Of a DNA stretch of 64,000 bases, positions 44,141-54,967 are shown one piece after another. Origin of the DNA: Pictodentalium vernedei. Lineage: Eukaryota; Mollusca; Scaphopoda; Dentaliida; Dentaliidae. Under the pieces are notes generated by a model. It saw only the letters and a program-made list of their open reading frames with translations. It was not told the DNA's origin and made no database searches. The number at the start of each line of letters is the position of its first letter. The stretch's first letter is position 1. The stretch is from contig CM062292.1 of assembly GCA_031216915.1 (NCBI GenBank), positions 208,961,262 to 209,025,261 on the forward strand. The letters are read 5' to 3'. A program made the translations under genes and the position numbers.

Positions 44141-45099
44141 AATTTCCTACGTGGGGGGGGGGGGGGGGGGGTGTGAGGGGCGGGGGGTATGATGGCGATG
44201 TGTACTAAGGGTACTTTGAGGGTGCACTTGTCTTCAACCAATGCTAACCCTCCTTTTGTGGAGTTGGTATGTCGGGGAGTCTGAGTCGCTTTTGCTCGGT
44301 GGTTCTCTCCAGGTACTCAATGGGGGTGGGGGTGGGGGGGGGGAGACCCCCTCTCCCATACCCGCATTTGGCATTTCCTCCTGAGATTCAATCCTGAGAT
44401 TCAACTTTTTCGGACTAAAAGGGTCCCACCTTCTCCCCCCCCCCCCCCCCCCGAAAAATAGCCCTGTACGCCTATGCAATGAATACATGGACTTGAATAA
44501 ATACCTATATTATGGTCATGATATAGCTGAAGATGCTGAAAGTAACCTTAAATATCAATAATTAATTTATTCTCTATCATTCTATCTGTTTGTGAATGTG
44601 TGGGATTTGTCAACAAACGAGGGTAAGCTTCCTACTCCATGATTTCACAATTTTTCCAACATATCTCTTTCAGATACAATGAAATACATGTAATATGAGT
44701 TACTGTCACACACAAATTAGTTGTTTATTTGATATGGTTTAAAACATCTAGAGAGCTAGTATACACAGTGATGGGTACAGTTCAAGTCAAAATGAGTTGA
44801 TTAAAGGGATGTTGAACAGCTTGTTAATATTTCTTGCATTACATTACTACTTTGCTATTTATTGACAGAAGGATTTCACGGAGGGTTTCCCTGACGGTAT
44901 TTATTTATTGGTGTTTGCGGTCACATACTTATCCACAATGGCTAATCGTGACCGTGGCAGTTTTACGGGTGGGGGAAGTCGGAGGCACAGAGAGAACCAC
45001 TGAGCATCGACGAGCAACTGTCAGCTCAACATTCTAATTATGTTCAAGCTCCGCTGAAGCAGGGTACCAGCGCTTGAAAACATGTGCATGCAGTACGCC
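44141..45099. other. No recognised gene; G/C homopolymer tracts
   Basis: G runs at about 44153-44171 and 44333-44342 and a C run at 44436-44452. Otherwise AT-rich and unassigned. Confidence 0.35.
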
Positions 45100-45210
45100 T
45101 TAGTACATGGCATCATCGTGTCCCCATGTTGGAAACCGGGATAAAGTGCCTTGCCCAAGGACATTACGTGGGTCGTCCCAGATAGGGACCTCTATCATAG
45201 AAGTCAAACA
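45100..45210 (-). repeat. SINE fragment
   Basis: The minus strand has AGTGGTAGACTGTTTGAC and GTCCTTGGGCAAGGCACTTT, the same conserved block as the SINE at 44023. It lacks a clear tRNA box B. Confidence 0.45.
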
Positions 45211-45239
45211 GTCTACCACTGAGAAAATGTGCTTTCTTT

Positions 45240-46640
45240 CCTGGCGGTATTCATATTTGTACAGCCAAACTGGTGTTGGATACAACAGCAAATATGCTCG
45301 GTAGGCAATTGTAAATACGAACATGTAAATCATTTTTTGATATTCCTTTCGAAAATGGAAGAAAAGTGAGCTCCACATTAGCCAATTTTATGAAGAATTT
45401 TAGAGCACTCAAATTCAAGGCCCGAAAACTGGGTGAAGGTTAAAACTTTGAATAAAATATATAACAGCAAAATTGTTCTTGGATGAAGGCCCAATCCTCT
45501 CATGGAAACGGTTTTGAGACAATATGGCCCCAGTGCTGAGAAAGTGCATGTAAACGTTGGCGAAAATAACAATTATTCTGACAGTACCTTTATGGGAAGT
45601 CTCAAATCTGCCAAGGATTAAACTTTTAATAATAACATACAGAACAAAATTTGTCATACTTTGACTGCTGCAAGCACCTATAGAAAACATTCAGAGCTCA
45701 AGCAATTAAAAATGGAGTAAATTGCCACCTAAATTTACCAAATTCTGAAAAAATTGGAATTTATTTGGACGGTACCTACTTTTATGCAACCAGAATGGGA
45801 TAGGGTTAAACTTTACAACCAAACTAACAACAGCAAATATGCTCGATAGTCAATTGTGAATACGTACATGAAGAGTGTTTGAAATTAACCCTTTCCAGAA
45901 TGATAGAAAAGGCAACCAAAAATTGCTAATTTTGGCATTTTCAAACGTTATTCTTATTCTCGGCCTCATTGTGCTAAAGGGTTAAATCTGAGATTAAAAA
46001 AGTAAACAGCAACTTTCTTCCACAATCATTGTTGCATCTAGCCATTCCAAAATAATTATTACAACTACCTTGTAATTAGAAAAAAATGCTCTTGAAGTTG
46101 GCGAAAATAACAAATATTTCGACAGTACCCTTATGGGAAGTCTCAAATCTGCTACGGGTTAAACTTTTAATAATAACATATAGAACAAAATTTGCCATAC
46201 TTTGACTGCTGCAAGCAGCTATAGAAAACATTCGGAGCTCAAGCAATTAAAAATGGAGTAAATCGACACCTAAACTTACCAAATTCTGAAAAAATTGGAG
46301 TTTTCTTGGATGGTACCTACTTTTATGCAACCAGAATGGGATAGGGTTAAACTTTACAACTAAACTTACAACAGCAAATATGCTCGGTAGTCAATTGTGA
46401 ATACGTACATGAAAAGTGTTTGAAATTAACCCCTTTCCAAAATGATGGAAAAAGCAACCAAAGTTGGCTAATTTTGGCATTTTCAAACGGTACTCTTATT
46501 CTCACCCTCATTGTGCTTGGGGGTTAAATCTGAGATTAAAAAGTAAACAGTAACTTTCTTCCTCAATCATTGTTGCATCTATCCAAACCAAAATAATTGT
46601 TACAACAACCTTGTTATTGGAGAAATTTGCCCTTGAAGTT
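45240..46640. repeat. Satellite-like tandem repeat, ~541-bp period
   Basis: The block GTTGGCGAAAATAACAA at 45556 recurs at 46097; the intervening sequence is repeated along its whole length (CAGTACC..TTATGGGAAGTC, AACTTTTAATAATAACATA, CAGAATGGGATAGGGTTAAA). A more diverged partial unit precedes at 45240-45545. No coding function. Together with 46640-47125 this may form one pearl-like element. Confidence 0.65.
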
Positions 46641-46946
46641 GGTCAATTTTGAAGAAAAATTCTATATTCATGTCATTTTTGGCCAGTGGGGGTTAAAGTT
46701 GAAAGATCTGAGTAGTGATTGTGGTGTATCATATTATGCTCTAAATGTGTAGAAAATTTGAGCTAAATAACTGTAAACAATTTTGAGACATTCGAAAAAT
46801 GGTGAAATTTTGAAGGTTTTGGCTGAAAATACACGTTTTCACAGATATGACGATACCGCATTTCACGAGATTTTATGACATTACATAAGTGTGCCAAATT
46901 TGGTCAAAATCGTACAACTTGTTTTCGCGCAGTTCAACAGACAAAA

Positions 46947-47125
46947 TTCAGGGAGGAAAAAAAAAATAGAGAAGAAAAATTTTGAAAAAGAAGAATAACA
47001 ATAGTCTTTCCCAAACTGGGTTTGGGAAAGCCTAAAAAACAAAAAAAAAATAGAGAAGAAAAATTTTGAAAAAGAAGAATAATAATAGTCTTTCCCAAAC
47101 TGGGTTTGGGAAAGCCTAAAAAAAC
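46947..47125. repeat. Tandem pair of hairpin termini (CTTTCCCAAAC...GTTTGGGAAAG)
   Basis: Two ~88-bp units each end in the perfect hairpin CTTTCCCAAACTGGGTTTGG(GAAAG) followed by CCTAAAAAA. The block before it (AATAACAATAGTC) resembles ATGGCAATAGCTC before the pearl-like hairpin at 17265. It looks like the 3' end of another hairpin-ended element family, duplicated. The short frames across it are not genes. Confidence 0.55.
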
Positions 47126-47499
47126 ACACCCTCTCACTGACACATACCCTCAAGCCCTTAAAAGGGCTGTTAAATCTTTATTCAAATGTTTATTTATATA
47201 AAATGTACACTCGTCCCCAGCCAGACAAGCTTGTTTCAATCCTTGCCTAGTGTTTGGTGATTTCTTGTATATGTTGCAGAAAGGTAGGTTGCACCAATTC
47301 CTCCTACGCTTTGTCTACCATTTTTCTGCGTCTTCTTGATAAGAGTGTTGCAAGAAAATTTGAGAATGTTCAATTAGAAAAGTTATAGGTAGAGAAAAAG
47401 ATAGGTATCCGCTATTGTATATTGTGCCTGCTGTGTGATTGTTGCTATGGATGGGGTAAGGGGTGTGTTTCTTTGGAGCCCACTCCTCATACGTAGAGT
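47126..47499. other. No recognised gene
   Basis: Unassigned DNA between the hairpin pair and LINE-C. Nothing convincing on either strand. Confidence 0.35.
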
Positions 47500-47730
47500 T
47501 GCGAGGCAATCCTCACAGACTCAATCCTAAAGATCTCAATGAGTAGCGAGGCAATCCTCACTGACTTCACGCAGTTTAATTCTATTGAGTAATTTTAATT
47601 TAATGTGGATTATTTTGTTTTTCTGTTTAGGGTTCAGTGTTCGTTCAGCTTCACCATTGATTCACTATCCTGGAGTATGTGGAGGGTTTTGTTATATAGA
47701 TCTTATTAAACGCATTTCAATCGCACTTCA
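47500..47730 (-). mobile_element. Short 3' fragment of LINE-C
   Basis: It repeats the 3' UTR and last ~30 codons of LINE-C (TTGCGAGGCAATCCTCAC, ATTATTTTGTTTTTCTGTTA) directly next to the longer copy. It is a second truncated insertion or a tandem duplication. Confidence 0.7.
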
Positions 47731-49660
47731 GCAGAGTTGCGAGGTAATCCTCACAGACTCTATCCTAAAGTTCCCAATGAGTAGCGAGGCAATCCTCACT
47801 GACTCCACGCGATTTTGTTATATTGTATAATTTTTATTTTATTTTATTATTTTTTTTATTTTCTGGAAAATTATTTTGTTTTTCTGTTAAGGGATCGGTG
47901 TTCGTTCAGCTCAACCATTAATTCACTATCTTGGAGTCTGTTGAGGGTTTTGTTTTGTAGGTCTTTTAATCGCGTATCAGTAGTTTCTATTTTTGCTAGC
48001 TCGTGAAGTTCCTTTATCGGTGTCCATTTCGGTTTGCATAGTGCCACTTGCAGGGCATAATTTTGAACCCTCTGTAGCTTCTGAATGTTGGTTTTGCTTA
48101 GGTCACTTGTTATTATGGCACCGTATTCTAGTACCGGACATATAAATGTTTTGTAGAGCTTGAGAGGCACATCTTTGTTTGCTCCCCAATTACTACCTCT
48201 GATCATCTTCAGAAAATTGATACGTTTAGTAGCTCTAACCGTAATTGAGTTAACGTGACTATTTAGACTGAGATTGCTATCTAGGATAAATCCCAAAAAT
48301 TTGGCCTCTTTGTTTGCTTCTAGTTTGTGATCGTATAACTGGAGATCGATACTGGGGACTGTTTTTTTCCTTTGCTTTTTGAAGAACGTAACTTTTTGAG
48401 TTTTGGCGGCATTGAGTTTGATGTGCCACAGGGCGCACCAGCTCTCAAGATCGCGAATGGTATCCTGTAGACGATTTTTAATTATGTTTCTGGACTTGCT
48501 GGCCATCCAAATGCCTTTGTCGTCTGAGAACTGCGATAGTTCAACAAAGTTTTTCCCTACTTCTTCTATATCATTCACATATATTATGAAAAGAAGCGGA
48601 CTTAGAACCAACCCTTGTGGTGTTCCCGCTTCGAGTATTACTTCCTCTGACACCTCGCGATTAACCCTCACCTTGATTTTTCTGTCAGTTAGAAATGATG
48701 ATATGATCCTTAGAATTTTAGTGGGTAATCCCATTTTCGCTAGTTTATATCTCACGCCATTGTGCCATACCGAGTCGAACACTTTTTCTACATCCAAGAA
48801 AAGCGCGGTTCCATTTTCGTTTTGACTAAATGCTGTTTTCATATAATCGACCAGTCTATATACGTGTTCGATTCCCTCTTTCTGACTCCTATACGCTCTT
48901 TGCCATTTGTTGAAAAAGTTGATTGATTCGAGATAGCTTCGAAGTCTCGTAGTGAGAATCCGCTCAAATATTTTCCCAACACAGCTAAGCAAGCTGATTG
49001 GGCGGTAGTTAGAAGGGTTGGTAAGGTCTTTGTCGGGTTTAGGTATCATGACTCCTGTGGCCACTTTCCAGCATTTTGGGAAGTACCCACAGGAGAGACA
49101 GCAGTTTAGGAGTTTGGTAAGTCTGCAGTAGAAGATGTTGGGGCACTGTTTCATTATTTTGTAAAAGACTTCGTCTTCTCCTGGGGACGAAGATGACCTG
49201 CATTTTCTGATTATACCCATGGCCTCTTCTATGCTTATTGGTTCGGTTAATTCATGATCGTCCCCGTCTTCATGTCTTTGGTTGAAGTTCGGTTCATTGA
49301 AAATTGGGTTGTTATCTTGGGCAAATTTATTTACTTTTACCTTAAAATCGTTGTCATATCTGTTCCCTTCTTGTGGACGATGCGCCTTCTTTAGAAGTTC
49401 GGCAAAAGCGCTGGCCTTTGCCTTGTCGTCTATGGCCATAGTTCCGTCACTAGTCTTCAGCGCATTATTATTGGCAATGTTGCTCTTTTGGCCATTAAGA
49501 CTTTTAAATGTATCCCAGAGCCTCTTAGGTTCTCTCAGCCCATTTAGGTTTGCGGTTGCTTTTCCCCATCTCATGCGATTGTCGTTAGCTATGGCCTTTT
49601 TTACTTTCCCATGTAGGCGAATATACGCGGTTTTAAGTTCTGCTCTTTTCATTTGATCAA
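47731..49660 (-). mobile_element. 5'-truncated LINE (LINE-C)
   Basis: 3' UTR at 47731-47870, with AT-rich tails and two GCGAGG(C/T)AATCCTCAC blocks, then a long RT frame to 49652. The endonuclease is missing. Belongs to the Jockey/CR1 broad group. Confidence 0.8.
47871..49652 (-). CDS. LINE-C reverse transcriptase
   Basis: A continuous frame of 593 codons. Motifs: PSNYRPISLLSCVGKIFERI, TALFLDVEKVFDSVWHNGV (first Asp; the usual Ala-Phe-Asp is Val-Phe-Asp), AGTPQGLVLSPLLFIIYVND, and LSQFSDDKGIWMASK, where the usual Ala-Asp-Asp box is Ser-Asp-Asp. Both catalytic Asp residues are present. C-terminal KLQRVQNYALQVALCKPKW is a typical Jockey-type feature. It would reverse-transcribe LINE RNA at the target site. 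The endonuclease and ORF1 are absent, so the copy cannot move alone, though this frame has no internal stop. Confidence 0.85.
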   Translation of the reverse strand: MKRAELKTAYIRLHGKVKKAIANDNRMRWGKATANLNGLREPKRLWDTFKSLNGQKSNIANNNALKTSDGTMAIDDKAKASAFAELLKKAHRPQEGNRYDNDFKVKVNKFAQDNNPIFNEPNFNQRHEDGDDHELTEPISIEEAMGIIRKCRSSSSPGEDEVFYKIMKQCPNIFYCRLTKLLNCCLSCGYFPKCWKVATGVMIPKPDKDLTNPSNYRPISLLSCVGKIFERILTTRLRSYLESINFFNKWQRAYRSQKEGIEHVYRLVDYMKTAFSQNENGTALFLDVEKVFDSVWHNGVRYKLAKMGLPTKILRIISSFLTDRKIKVRVNREVSEEVILEAGTPQGLVLSPLLFIIYVNDIEEVGKNFVELSQFSDDKGIWMASKSRNIIKNRLQDTIRDLESWCALWHIKLNAAKTQKVTFFKKQRKKTVPSIDLQLYDHKLEANKEAKFLGFILDSNLSLNSHVNSITVRATKRINFLKMIRGSNWGANKDVPLKLYKTFICPVLEYGAIITSDLSKTNIQKLQRVQNYALQVALCKPKWTPIKELHELAKIETTDTRLKDLQNKTLNRLQDSELMVELNEHRSLNRKTK

Positions 49661-50400
49661 ATCATTAAATCTTTTTCTGCCTCCAATGTTGACACTATAG
49701 GCCACAAAACTGACACTATAGGCCAAAATCCCTATGGAGAATCCTATGTTAATTTTTAGCCTATAGTGTCAGCATTGGGGTATGGGGAATTCAGTGTTAA
49801 ATGCTTTGGCATACAGTGTCAGCTATGGTGTAGAGTTCTAATTGCTTTATACTGGCAAAATATGTTTATTAATCAATCTCTCCATACTTTAAACCGCAAA
49901 ACACTTTACTGAATGGAGGGATTGGTTGTTAAGCATGCAGTCTCTTACCCACAGTGGAAAAGAGAAGTATCTCTTAACTCTTTTTCACTTATGAGATAGA
50001 ATGGTGAAAAAAGAGAAGTATCTCTTCTCTTTTTTTACTGCTATGGAGAGCTAGTGGGGACTGCTACTTTTTAAACAGACAATAAGAATTAATTTAGGTA
50101 CCAATGTTTAATATATGAAGTGAGAAGCATATATACACCGAGATCTGAGTTTGTCTATCTATACAAAATCTTTTTACATCGAGATTTTTTTGTGTGATAC
50201 CACTTTATTTCAAGATTCCATTTTGCTGAGAAAATATGTGTAGCCAGAATTATGTCTTGAAATAAAGCATTATCGCTTAAGAGTTTTGGAAAAAATGCTA
50301 AAATATCCTATCTGTGATACATAATAAATTTATACAATAGAAAAAATGTTTTTATAAAAAACTCTGTGGGTTGTTTTGATACCTGATCATGATTGCATAA
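49661..50400. other. Spacer with inverted GACACTATAGGCC motif; left flank of the Polinton
   Basis: TTGACACTATAGGCC at about 49688 is inverted as GCCTATAGTGTCAGC at 49760, with further ACAGTGTCAGC at 49815, so a short inverted-repeat element of about 80-140 bp is likely. CTCTT(T/C)TC repeats follow near 49960-50035. The left terminus of the Polinton must lie between here and 50430, but I could not identify a terminal inverted repeat. Confidence 0.4.
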
Positions 50401-50428
50401 AATAATGTCTATAAGTTTGTGCAAACCA

Positions 50429-50861
50429 TCAACAGACTTCTCTGTCATTCTGTTGGAAATTTCTTGGATTGAATTTGATAGTAAGAACTGTCTTCAAATC
50501 ATATCCTCTTGCAAGATGATCTAAAACAAATATACAGTACATACCACACACCACAGTACGAGCACTTTGTACCCTCATTGTGTTTATAGTCCACAAATCT
50601 GTGTTTTTCACTATGAAATTGTATATGTCTTTATGTAATAGTGGTAATCCATAAGAATCAAAGTAGATGGCTGAATGATTGTCTTTGAAATATCACCACC
50701 CAATGTTCTCCTGGTTCTTTTGATGAATCTGTGTTCACAATATAAGCGTTTCTGTGTTTATGCTTTTGTTTTGGTAATGAGTCTCTTGAACACACTTTTC
50801 CATTCAATGATGATAACCTTGGAGAATTATCAAGAACATATTGTAGTTGAGTGGTGTCCAT
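50429..50861 (-). pseudogene. Polinton adenain-type cysteine protease
   Basis: The N-terminal part contains AYIVNTDSSKEPGEHWVVIF with the catalytic His (GEHW). The C-terminal part, in another frame, contains the acidic-residue region FDSYG and the catalytic Cys region RTVVCGMYCIFVLDHLARG. A one-base frameshift lies near 50690-50697. In Polintons and adenoviruses this enzyme cleaves structural proteins during virion maturation. The catalytic residues are kept; only the frame is broken. It is the last gene at the left side of the element. Confidence 0.8.
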
Positions 50862-50898
50862 CTCTTCTTACCCCTAAAAAGGGCTGTTGTACTTTTTT

Positions 50899-51201
50899 TT
50901 AATCAACTTCTTCTTCTCTAACAAGTGGTGTGTAATATCCCCACTCTTTTTCTACTAAATCTGCCCAATTTTGAATGTCTTCTTGTGTGTTAATTTTGAA
51001 GTTCACATTCATATATGTAAAACATCCTTCAATGTTCCATTTTTTTGCTTGTTCGAGCAGTTTATATAGTACATTTGATATACACACTTTTTCCATACAG
51101 TCTTTCAAATACATTTCAATCCATATTCTTACATCCTTTCTTATACAAAAGTCATGTTTTGCTCCAGGTATTCCTTGACATCCATAACACAGTTTATTCA
51201 C
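50899..51201 (-). CDS. Small Polinton protein of unknown function
   Basis: 100 codons with an N-terminal Cys cluster (LCYGCQGIPGAKHDFC) that could bind zinc, followed by a helical, mixed-charge region. It sits between the protease and the major capsid gene, 37 bp before the protease start. I do not recognise a named function. The start is uncertain: translation may begin further upstream. Confidence 0.5.
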   Translation of the reverse strand: MNKLCYGCQGIPGAKHDFCIRKDVRIWIEMYLKDCMEKVCISNVLYKLLEQAKKWNIEGCFTYMNVNFKINTQEDIQNWADLVEKEWGYYTPLVREEEVD

Positions 51202-51361
51202 TTCTTCACTTCTTCTTTTATCAAAGGTGTCACTTCATTTACAACAATTACTTTAAATAATCTAAGGAACAATTTTTCATTTTTTGTCTTCACTCGCCTC
51301 ATTATTTGTATTCTTCTTCTCATTTCTCTCTGCATCTTGCAATGTTCACATTTACTCATTG

Positions 51362-53446
51362 TTAATAGTCAAATATCACTTCTCTGAACTTATTGATTTG
51401 TATTTCACTATCAAATTCTGCATATACGGCAATGTTGATCACCTGTGCCAGAGCTTCAGCAAACTGAAGATCTATTCGAAGGTTGCCAGACTTTATAGGG
51501 TGAGCTAATGGTCCACTGCTTGATTGATCAGGTGTCAAATCAATTCCCCAGAGGGTATATCCTTTTGCATAATCCTGCATTGATATATTAAATGTTTCAT
51601 TTTGTCCAAAATACCCCATTGCTTCAAACAATGATAAATATGAATTTAGATAAAGTCCACCTTCGAAATTTGGTTCAAAGGGACGTGATTTAATGGAATG
51701 TCCATCCACTGTGATTTCCAACTTGTTCAAATTGAAATGTTGAAAATTAAATGGAGATGTACCAATATCTTCATTTAATCTTTATTCAAAACTAAGCCAA
51801 GAATTATTCATTTTGGCATCTGTTTATGAAACAGATGGTCTTCTATTTTTGATCGAAGACCGTTTCCAATGGTAAATGTTTTAATTTCAGTACGTCTAAT
51901 GGGGATTTTATAATTTGTTCGATCTTTTTGTGCATTCAGATCATTTGCAAATTTAGGAATTAAATCCAAGGCCGGTATTCTGAATATGGCTTTTTGAATT
52001 TCTATTTTTCCATCTACACCACCAATCAGACAAAATTTAGCCGGAGCACGATGAATTTTAACTCTCATTTCCACACCATTTGGTAAATATTTCTCTTGCA
52101 CAAACAGAGCTAAATGCAATTTTCCTCTTAGTTGTACAGATTTACTGTTTGCAATTAATTTGTGACGTTCAATCAAACCTTTGCGGAATCTTTAGCAATT
52201 GCAGTATGTTGACCAGGGGTATCTATATACCACATCTCACTAGCAGCTAGATGTGTTTTTTTCACATCTTTTGAATAGCTTAACAGATTTTCAAAAAATG
52301 CTCGATAAGGATACATGTCTGTTAGAGATGGACAATATACCGAAAAACCGAACCGATACCGATATCATGGGGACACCAAAAAACCGAACCGACCCAATCT
52401 TTGAATACCGAAACCAACGGTATTTTCAATTTTCCCTGTGCATTCGCTATTTATAAGGCCTTGATGAGGATTGATAGCAGCTGAAGTGTTCATTTTCGTG
52501 AAAGAAGTGACTGATTTTATTTTTCAGTTTTATTGATAGCAGTTGAAGTGTTCATTTTCGTGAAAGAAGTGACTGATTTTATTTTTCAGTTTTGTTAAGC
52601 CTTAAGGACCAGGGCAGTTATACTAAATTATCAATAGTCTACGACCTGTACATGTGAAGTTGCTTAGCAGTGATTTCTAGCCAAGTCTTGGCTGCCTTAA
52701 CAGGCAGCCAAGACTTGGCTAGAAATCACTGACCAGATAATTTTACTACTGTCATCAGGCCCACATAAAGATGACATCTTCAGGACACACATTCTATGAT
52801 TACAGACGCCTTAAGTGGAGCTTGAAAAGTTAAGGCGTATTTAGAACAAGTCACCAAATTACTGTAGATATGAGCTGTGTTGACAAAAGAATGACAATGT
52901 TGAGCCCATCAACAATGGAATATGTAGCACTGTGATAGAATGATACAAGAACAACTTCTTCTGTATTTTTCTGACATGGATTCTTCTTTGGTACTATCAG
53001 TGAATCTGAAGTCACATACCGAATACCGAACCGATACCGCGGTATGCCCACACAAAAATACCGAAACCGATACCGAACTCAAAATTCCGATACCGCCCAT
53101 CTCTAATGTCTGTATTGGTGGTTATCAAATTACCGTTCAGTGTCACATCAATTTTACTGAACATGCTGTGAAAGAAATTATTGATAGGAGTAATATTTGT
53201 ATCATCTTCCATTTCAGTCCAATCTTGCTTTGTAATTTTGAACTGAACCTCAAGTGTAGATGCTGCAAGATCTGACCACTTGGTTGTTTGTCTGGGGATT
53301 AAAAATTCTATCAGTGAAGAATTGTTTAAAGATGCAATGGGAAATTGCTCAATCTCACCAATGTTTTCGACACCACTTGATGTTGGTGATGCATTATCTG
53401 GATCAAATCCACTACAAAAATGTTCGCAAGATCCATGTAACATCAT
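51362..53446 (-). pseudogene. Polinton major capsid protein (double jelly roll), interrupted
   Basis: Three coding blocks remain. 53113-53446 is the N-terminal part, with NNFFHSMFSKIDVTLNG. 51808-52180 is the middle, with QEKYLPNGVEMRVKIHRAP. 51362-51790 is the C-terminal part, with ITVDGHSIKSRPFEPNFEGG, DYAKGYTLWGIDLTPD and VYAEFDSEIQINKFREV. These match double-jelly-roll capsid proteins of Polintons. Breaks: the 783-bp hAT MITE at 52323-53105, a frameshift near 52180, an in-frame stop near 51808 and a further shift near 51775. The blocks together approach the usual length of the family. Confidence 0.85.
52323..53105. mobile_element. hAT MITE inserted in the capsid gene
   Basis: A perfect 8-bp duplication ATGTCTGT lies at 52315-52322 and 53106-53113. 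The ends are TAGAGATGG at the left and its complement CCATCTCTA (53097-53105) at the right; repeated CCGAACCGATACC motifs occur in both subterminal regions. Internal features: a direct repeat of GCAG(T/C)TGAAGTGTTCATTT (52478 and 52539) and a palindrome of CCAAGTCTTGGCTGCC around 52690-52725. No transposase. Confidence 0.9.
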
Positions 53447-53449
53447 GAT

Positions 53450-53823
53450 TTAATCGAATATATCAAGTGGTCTTGAATTTCGTTTTGAATAAGATTGCCT
53501 TTTACGTGTCTTCCCTCTTTGAGAACGAACAGCAGAGTGATGTTTTGGTTCTCGTTTCTGTCTTTTTATTCCCAATGCAGCTTTCCCCATAGATGTCATA
53601 AGATCTTTTGCATGAGTGAGCATTACTTCTTTAGATGGTTTACAATTGCTCAGCAATTCATTTGCTATTTCTAAACCATGTTTTAATCCTTCTTTTTTAA
53701 ACTTCGAAATGCATTTTTTGCAATTGGTTTTATTGATGGTACAGCTGATCTTATTGCTGAGTGAAAAATAGACCCTAATCCATATCCGTATTGCCGTGCC
53801 ACACCTCGATATACTGGAGGCAT
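53450..53823 (-). pseudogene. Polinton small basic structural protein
   Basis: The ATG at 53821-53823 starts a Gly/Tyr-rich stretch (YGYGLGSIF) and a basic amphipathic segment, then the frame is lost at a poly-T run near 53691-53697. The downstream frame (53450-53656) is strongly basic (KRQKREPKHHSAVRSQRGK). The layout resembles virion core or membrane-active peptides of adenovirus-like lineages. It lies between the major and minor capsid genes. The function is inferred from position and composition only. Confidence 0.55.
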
Positions 53824-53826
53824 ATT

Positions 53827-54683
53827 TTATAAATTGAGTTGATGTCTCTGTCTAAAATGCAACTTGACAACACTCTTACCACTTGAAAACTGAATGTTTT
53901 TACCAGTATTCCCAATTATATTCATAGTGATATGATCAAAAGAAGATTTTGATACTGGTACATAATGTACATTATCAAATTCTTTATGAGTGTGCAGAGA
54001 TTCGTCACGTGTTTCAAAGGGTATCACACATAAAATAGGTGCTTCTATATCACCAAGAAATGTATAATCTGCAATATCAGAATAAATAAAGAGTTGATTA
54101 AAATCCATATTTAAATCCACATTATATTTAAAAGCATTCTTTCCCGTGTTAGGAAAAATTACTGGAAAAATATCTTTACACCCTAATTTTGCTGACAAAC
54201 TTTGTGATAATTCAATCCCAACTGTTCCAATACTATTACCTGAAATTTTTACACTTGAATTTCGAGATGAATAACCAAGATGAAATGACACACCCCAAAT
54301 TCTTTAAAAATTTCACCCAGTTTGTCTTGAATTTCTGATTCTGTTGCTTCTACAACATGTCCACCATTTGCATATGCCCCCGGCAAAATACTTAGCTCAA
54401 CAGCAGCAACACCCTTACGTAGTGTATGTTTGAAAAACGATTTATTAATATTATTAATGCATGCTGATATTTTTGGATCTGTTACAATGATTTTAAAATT
54501 TGTTTCATCATCTGTTATATTTCTTGCCTCAGATGGTAAAATTACTTCAACTAATCCCACTTCCCAATGTTGTTTATTAATATGAATCGGTTTAGATAAT
54601 TTTGTTTGAAAACAACATTGTGTGTTATTTGGGAACATATCCATAGAACTATCACTCAGTAGTGTTACGTAAAACAAATTCAC
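53827..54683 (-). pseudogene. Polinton minor capsid (penton-like) protein
   Basis: The N-terminal frame (54290-54683) has LSDSSMDMFPNNTQCCFQTK and HWEVGLVEVILPSEARN, the hallmark start of the Polinton penton-like proteins. The C-terminal frame (53827-54291) has FIYSDIADYTFLGDIEAPIL and FETRDESLHTHKEFDNVHYV. A frameshift near 54270-54295 separates them. The predicted fold is a single jelly roll forming the capsid vertices. Only 4 bp separate it from the basic protein start. Confidence 0.75.
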
Positions 54684-54886
54684 TTTTTCTTCTCGTGTGG
54701 TTTCAAATATTTTAAACCTGGGCTTGGAAGAATATATCCTAAAGAACTACTTAATAATACTAACCACAATTCTTTGTTTGGTGATTGTAAACTAAGGTGA
54801 ATGATAGCCGTAATTATAATTGCATAAATGACAATTATTTGTGTGAAATAAGATACTTGCTTTTTGCAACAAGACTTCCACAACAA
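54680..54886 (-). CDS. Small Polinton membrane protein
   Basis: About 68 codons with a clear transmembrane helix (FTQIIVIYAIIITAIIHLSL), then a conserved-looking segment with LWLVLLSSSLGYILPSPG. The first codon of the open frame is TTG; no good ATG is seen, so the start is uncertain. Its end overlaps the start of the minor capsid gene by 4 bp. The role is unknown; similar small membrane proteins accompany capsid genes in this element group. Confidence 0.55.
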   Translation of the reverse strand: MLWKSCCKKQVSYFTQIIVIYAIIITAIIHLSLQSPNKELWLVLLSSSLGYILPSPGLKYLKPHEKKK

Positions 54887-54967
54887 TTAAATTGTGGTTG
54901 TTGATTTTATACTTCAACACTTGCACTTTCACCTCTCAATGTATTTTCATTTAGTGACATATTCTTT

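Noticed and set aside
44014..44488. Pro- and Gly-rich frames
   Set aside because: They arise from poly-G and poly-C runs.
46881..47153. Phe/Ser-rich frames with a repeated FRLSQTQFGKDY segment
   Set aside because: They translate the duplicated hairpin terminus and do not show protein-like conservation.
52253..53100. Frames crossing 52323-53105
   Set aside because: They are products of the hAT MITE, not of the capsid gene.
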